A stretch of 8,729 nt of DNA from contig JAEDIZ010000085.1 in assembly GCA_016296635.1 (NCBI GenBank), positions 1 through 8,729 of the forward strand, given 5' to 3'. Positions 6,025 through 8,729 of the stretch are shown piece by piece. This stretch comes from Oscillospiraceae bacterium (GTDB lineage Bacteria; Bacillota; Clostridia; Oscillospirales; Oscillospiraceae). Each line of letters opens with the position of its first letter. The stretch's first letter is position 1. Under the pieces are notes generated by a model. That model did no database searches, was not told the origin of the DNA, and was given only the letters and a program-made list of their open reading frames with translations. Position numbers and translations under genes: made by a program.

Positions 6025-6078
6025 CGGTATCAAAATATTGATTATTTGCGTCGTTTTCGCAAATATCAATCGGTATCA
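6025..6078. repeat. 13-7-13 palindrome framed by CGGTATCA direct repeats, upstream of the integrase
   Basis: ATTGATTATTTGCG (6037-6050) and CGCAAATATCAAT (6058-6070) are inverted arms, complementary except for one extra T, around the 7-bp centre TCGTTTT. Direct repeats CGGTATCA (6025-6032 and 6071-6078) frame the palindrome. The geometry fits a tyrosine recombinase core site or a regulator operator placed between the divergent leader promoter and the integrase gene. There is no U-run, so it is not a terminator. Confidence 0.55.
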
Positions 6079-6154
6079 GGTGATGCAGAATACTATTGTG
6101 CGAACATCGTATCTGTATTCGCAGTCAGAACAGCCGTCAAAAGGAGGGTGCCGT

Positions 6155-7270
6155 TTGCCAAAAACAGGTGAGAACATTTATAAGCGAAAAGACGGTCGCT
6201 GGGAAGGATGTTTTATCAGTGGGCGGAGACAGGATGGACGCGCAAAATACACGTCCGTCTATGCACGCACCTATGCCGCAGCAAAGACCAAGCTGGAGGA
6301 TCGAAAACGGATGATTGTGTCACGTCCTGCTGGGAGCTGCCGCTTGACGGTAAAAGAGCTTTTTGTATGGTATCTGTCACAGGTAGAGATCAAGCCATCT
6401 ACACGCGCCAGATATGTTTTTCTGATCGAGCATCATATCCTTCCGGAGCTTGGTTCGATCTTCATCGTTTCTTTGACGGCGAAACAGCTTTCTGACTTCC
6501 TGAGCCAAAAGCGCAAAAGCGGACGGCTGCATGGCGGTGGGTTATCTGCAAAAAGCGTCCGGGACATCGGTGTTCTGATAAAAGCAGCGCTTGGTTTTGC
6601 CAGCGCAGAATACCATTTTTATTGTGACGCGCTAAACGCCAAGCTGCCGAAGGCAAAACAGCGGGAAATCGAGCCGTTTTCCGCGTGGGAGCTTGACCAG
6701 CTCAGAAAAGGTCTATCGCTGTCACCTAATCACAAGGACGCTGGTATCCTGCTTTCCGCAAACGGAGGATTGCGGCTTGGTGAGGTTTGCGCCCTGCGGG
6801 TTTCGGATATTGACTTCCGGAATGGCACCGTCAGCATTGAACGTGCCGTCCAGCGTGTCCGACAGGATGGGAAAACACGTCTTATCATTCAGGCACCAAA
6901 GAGTGAAAAGTCTGTGCGCGTTATTCCACTTCCAAACGATATGATGGCGTATTTAAAAAAAGCTGTTTCTGGTCTGCCGAAAAACGCCTATGTACTGACG
7001 GGACGAACAGACAAGCCGACGGAGCCGCGAACCTATCAGTATTATTTTGAATCCGTCCTGCGCCGGTGCGGTATCCGAAAGCGCTGCTATCACACACTTC
7101 GTCACACTTATGCGACCCGCTGTATTGAAAATGGGATTGACGTTAAAAGCGTCAGCGAAATGCTGGGTCACGCAGATGTTACGACAACGCTGCGGCTGTA
7201 CGTCCATCCGTCACTAGATAGCAAACGGCAAGCCATTCAGAAAATCAGTTTCCTCGGCGTTGTCGCTTAA
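6155..7270 (+). CDS. Tyrosine recombinase / phage-type integrase
   Basis: Catalyses site-specific integration and excision of a mobile element through a covalent 3'-phosphotyrosine intermediate. The 371-residue protein has an N-terminal arm-type region (PKTGENIYKRKDGRWEG, 2-18), a SAM-like core-binding domain at about 65-165, and a catalytic domain at about 175-365. All active-site residues are present: R207 in GGLRLGEV, K249 in APKSEKSVR, H313 and R316 in HTLRHTYATR, H339 in MLGHADVTTT, and the nucleophile Y349 in LRLYVHPS. The open frame reaches back to 6017, but AAGGAGGG ends 6 nt before the TTG at 6155, and the protein begins exactly like relatives there, so the upstream 46 codons are rejected. 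A hairpin terminator follows the stop. The neighbouring att-like repeats and SLOG/XRE/DUF6017 genes fit an integrative element with the integrase at its left end. Confidence 0.95.
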   Translation: MPKTGENIYKRKDGRWEGCFISGRRQDGRAKYTSVYARTYAAAKTKLEDRKRMIVSRPAGSCRLTVKELFVWYLSQVEIKPSTRARYVFLIEHHILPELGSIFIVSLTAKQLSDFLSQKRKSGRLHGGGLSAKSVRDIGVLIKAALGFASAEYHFYCDALNAKLPKAKQREIEPFSAWELDQLRKGLSLSPNHKDAGILLSANGGLRLGEVCALRVSDIDFRNGTVSIERAVQRVRQDGKTRLIIQAPKSEKSVRVIPLPNDMMAYLKKAVSGLPKNAYVLTGRTDKPTEPRTYQYYFESVLRRCGIRKRCYHTLRHTYATRCIENGIDVKSVSEMLGHADVTTTLRLYVHPSLDSKRQAIQKISFLGVVA

Positions 7271-7343
7271 AAGCCTATTCGCCGTCAAAATTTCCGTCAC
7301 CCAAAACGCGGAAAGGCCGATGATCTCAAGGAGCATCTGGCGT

Positions 7344-7374
7344 TTCATCGTAAATTTGCAGAAATTTACGAAGT
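7344..7374. repeat. Site B: att-like palindrome right of the integrase
   Basis: The arms CGTAAATTT (7349-7357) and AAATTTACG (7362-7370) are perfect inverted repeats around GCAG. The right half, AAATTTACGAAGT, is identical to site A in the same orientation. The unit between the two copies is about 1.42 kb and contains only the integrase, the 13-7-13 palindrome and the leftward promoter. The site also serves as the stem of the integrase terminator, so its recombination role is uncertain. Confidence 0.4.
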
Positions 7375-7380
7375 TTTTTC
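7348..7380 (+). terminator. Intrinsic terminator of the integrase gene
   Basis: A 10-bp AT-rich stem (7348-7357 with 7362-7371, loop GCAG) is followed by AGTTTTTTC. It lies about 78 nt after the integrase stop, before the convergent SLOG gene. The stem is weak in GC but the U-run is good. It overlaps the att-like site B. Confidence 0.65.
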
Positions 7381-7416
7381 TATTTCTATTATATTGAAAC
7401 CGAGAAAAACAGCATA

Positions 7417-7959
7417 TCAAACTTCGATGCAGACGTATTCAATTTTCAGCGTGTCCGGATGGATCATCATCAGCGGCTTGCCAAGCTCCCGCGCATAGGC
7501 AATCGCCTTATCTGCATCATCCCCACGCGCGGATGCCGGGTCGTAGACCGCCAGCACCATGTCAGACTGCCGGATGATTGTTCGGTAGGCTTTCAGCTGT
7601 GCGTCTGGCTGTTTATGGAGACTAACAGCCGTCATGTGTGTGCATTTTATCAGCATATCAAAGTAGCGTTCGCGCAGCTCCGGTGTCCATTTCGTTGCCT
7701 GTTCCTCGTATGGTGTAATGCAGAACAGCATCAGTTCCGGATCGTCATTCCGCAGCGCGTTAATGATCTCTGCGGCATATAGTCCGATGCCGTAGTCGCA
7801 AGCCACGGAAAAGTGTGTCACCCCTTGCTGTCGCAGCACCATGATCTGCTGGGCCAGTTCCAGCTTCATGTCGTAACACTCCGCAGCTTCTTCATCAAAT
7901 CCCCATGCAAACCGCATGGGATTGTGTCCAAGGATCGCGCAGCTTTTGGGCGTAGCCAT
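7417..7959 (-). CDS. SLOG-fold protein of the DUF1273/YpsA type
   Basis: A 180-residue Rossmann-like protein of the SLOG superfamily, which binds nucleotides or nucleotide-derived ligands. Visible hallmarks are the first strand and turn ILGHNPMRFAWGFDEE (9-24), a second strand followed by a glycine-containing loop HFSVACDYGIGLYAAEII, CITPYEEQATKW (about 84-95), and the late segment QSDMVLAVYDPASARGDDA followed by KAIAYARELGKPLMMIHP. YpsA-type relatives have the same order of motifs. The open frame continues upstream to 8151, but that part is cysteine-rich and lies over the promoter, so I choose the ATG at 7959 with AGGTG just before it. A good promoter lies 70-100 nt upstream. The gene is divergent from the XRE regulator and convergent with the integrase, a combination common in Clostridia mobile elements. 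Whether it senses a signal molecule or processes one is unknown. Confidence 0.8.
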   Translation of the reverse strand: MATPKSCAILGHNPMRFAWGFDEEAAECYDMKLELAQQIMVLRQQGVTHFSVACDYGIGLYAAEIINALRNDDPELMLFCITPYEEQATKWTPELRERYFDMLIKCTHMTAVSLHKQPDAQLKAYRTIIRQSDMVLAVYDPASARGDDADKAIAYARELGKPLMMIHPDTLKIEYVCIEV

Positions 7960-8031
7960 TCCAACACCTGCTTTCTGTCTCTCTGTAAACTGTGTGCAAA
8001 TATGTTCGTATGCGTTAATTCGCTTTTGATT

Positions 8032-8060
8032 ATTATAGTATTGCTCACAGATTAAATCAA
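8032..8060 (-). promoter_or_regulatory. Sigma-70-type promoter for the SLOG gene
   Basis: Minus strand TTGATT (8060-8055), an exact 17-bp spacer and TATAAT (8037-8032). The predicted start near 8025 gives a leader of about 65 nt. It lies back to back with the XRE gene promoter, so the regulator could control both. Confidence 0.7.
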
Positions 8061-8098
8061 TACGACACCATTTCAGACAGAAAGATTTTATGGGAACT

Positions 8099-8117
8099 CG
8101 TATAATTTGCTTATACG
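8099..8117 (+). promoter_or_regulatory. Palindromic operator over the -10 box of the XRE regulator gene
   Basis: CGTATAA and TTATACG are perfect 7-bp inverted repeats around TTTGC. The left arm contains the -10 box TATAAT (8101-8106), and the right arm ends one base before the AGGAGG ribosome binding site (8119-8124). I see no convincing -35 box. The position suggests autoregulation by the encoded HTH protein, which is inference. Confidence 0.55.
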
Positions 8118-8132
8118 CAGGAGGTGCAGTGT

Positions 8133-8405
8133 ATGGGCAAAGATATTTCATTCAAGAATCACGACCGGTTTATTCATCTTGGCATTGCCATCGCTGCGCT
8201 CCGCAAAATGCGTGGGATGTCACAGGAACAGTTGGCTGAAAAAGCAGGGATCAGCCGTTCTCTTATCAGTGCAATCGAAGCACCTGGACTGGCAAAGAGC
8301 TTTTCACTGGACGTATTCTTTAACCTTGCTGACGCGCTTGATATTGATCCTGCCGATTTGATCAATGCTACCGTTTTTCCAGATCGGATATTCAAGCAGA
8401 AATAG
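8133..8405 (+). CDS. XRE-family helix-turn-helix transcriptional regulator
   Basis: A 90-residue DNA-binding protein consisting of one Cro/C1-type domain with a short N-terminal tail. Residues about 15-75 form the five-helix fold: LGIAIAALRKMRGMSQEQLA, then EKAGISRSLISAIEAP with the recognition helix at SRSLISAIE, then SLDVFFNLADALDIDPADLI. The ATG at 8133 has AGGAGG 8 nt upstream. The GTG at 8124 in the same frame overlaps that ribosome binding site and is rejected. The gene is divergent from the SLOG gene, with a palindrome over its own -10 region, and ends in a strong terminator. Its likely role is to repress itself and possibly the SLOG promoter. Similar small XRE proteins accompany SLOG genes in mobile elements. 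Confidence 0.9.
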   Translation: MGKDISFKNHDRFIHLGIAIAALRKMRGMSQEQLAEKAGISRSLISAIEAPGLAKSFSLDVFFNLADALDIDPADLINATVFPDRIFKQK

Positions 8406-8421
8406 GATGTTCCTTCAATTC

Positions 8422-8454
8422 AAAGCCTGCATGGTTCTGCCGTGCGGGCTTTTT
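8422..8454 (+). terminator. Intrinsic terminator of the XRE regulator gene
   Basis: A 13-pair stem (8422-8434 with 8440-8452, loop TTCTG) containing two T-G wobbles that are valid only in plus-strand RNA, followed by the end of a T-run. It begins 17 nt after the regulator stop codon. Confidence 0.82.
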
Positions 8455-8625
8455 GTGTGCAAAAAAGCACCCCGTCTGCTTGCGGACTTTTATGCGCGGA
8501 CTTTCAGCATCCAGGCGCGCCGCCTGCATTCTGCCGCGAGGCTGTACCGAAGCAGCCGGGCATGATAACAGCCGTGGTCTGTAAGGCACTCGATTGAACA
8601 GCATTTGGCCAGCACGAACTACAGG

Positions 8626-8729
8626 CTATGCTGCGCCTGCCATATCATGCGCCACCAACGCTGCGTAATAGCTGCTCATCGTACTCGGCGCGTTGAACAG
8701 CGCGGTCAGCAGATATTGCCGGATATTCC
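8626..8729 (-). CDS. C-terminus of probable DUF6017-type replication initiator protein (5' part beyond window)
   Basis: Only the last 34 complete codons are visible, ending in TAG at 8628-8626. The peptide NIRQYLLTALFNAPS followed by TMSSYYAALVAHDMAGAA resembles the end of DUF6017 domains. In Clostridia these follow a RepA_N-like helix-turn-helix in replication initiators of plasmids and integrative conjugative elements. The family call rests on a short stretch and on memory of the pattern. If right, it shows that mobile-element DNA continues to the right of the window. The neighbouring 8455-8625 holds no gene that I can support. Confidence 0.55.
   Translation of the reverse strand, partial: NIRQYLLTALFNAPSTMSSYYAALVAHDMAGAA

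Noticed and set aside
6017..6154. N-terminal extension of the integrase from an ATG at 6017
   Set aside because: The extension covers the 13-7-13 palindrome and begins inside the leftward promoter. The TTG at 6155 has an excellent ribosome binding site and a family-typical N-terminus.
7214..7420. Small minus-strand open frame with a 44-residue version starting after site B
   Set aside because: It overlaps the integrase 3' end, has no clear ribosome binding site, and matches no family that I know. A TATAAT upstream lacks a -35 partner.
8392..8604. Minus-strand open frame of 70 codons beyond the XRE gene
   Set aside because: It runs through the XRE terminator hairpin, is rich in Arg, Pro and Ala as expected of random high-GC translation, and has no ribosome binding site.

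Overview
The window looks like chromosomal DNA of a low-to-mid GC Gram-positive anaerobe of the Clostridia, probably an Oscillospiraceae-type gut bacterium. The evidence is an ECF-type vitamin transporter with a fused double ATPase, a lipoprotein with a classic lipobox, AGGAGG ribosome binding sites throughout, TTG and GTG starts behind strong Shine-Dalgarno sequences, and accessory genes (SLOG, XRE regulator, DUF6017-type replication protein) typical of Clostridia integrative elements. The genus call is inference.

Left part (1-4144, minus strand): a tightly packed, overlapping four-gene unit. In transcription order it is a lipoprotein with a transcobalamin-like DUF4430 domain, EcfT, a fused EcfA-EcfA ATPase, and an ECF S component that runs off the window. 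Together these form a complete ECF importer with its own surface binding lipoprotein. The transcobalamin-like domain makes cobalamin or another corrinoid the best substrate guess.

Middle (4145-6020, minus strand): a leftward transcription unit. It has a strong sigma-70 promoter (5990-6017) and a leader of about 600 nt. The leader holds a large structured RNA closed by an 11-bp helix (5522-5837), with several sequence hallmarks of the cobalamin riboswitch in the right order but a disrupted B12 box. Two tandem intrinsic terminators and a Shine-Dalgarno-sequestering helix follow. Two small overlapping paralogous genes with homing-endonuclease-associated (HNH_repeat-like) modules come next. A 172-nt gap then holds four hairpins whose loops alternate GGG and CCCCC (minus-strand sense), and after that the importer operon begins. 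No separate promoter or terminator is visible between the HNH-repeat genes and the importer, so the riboswitch-like leader may control the whole set.

Right part (about 5926-8729): mobile-element DNA. A complete tyrosine recombinase (TTG start at 6155, plus strand) is flanked by two related palindromic sites that share an exact 13-bp direct repeat. A further 13-7-13 palindrome lies just upstream of it. Convergent to it is an SLOG/YpsA-like (DUF1273-type) gene. An XRE-family regulator is divergent from the SLOG gene and has a palindromic operator over its -10 box. The last 104 bases are the C-terminus of a probable DUF6017 replication-initiator protein, which suggests that an integrative element continues to the right. 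I see no gene in 8455-8625 and no tRNA, rRNA or CRISPR array anywhere.
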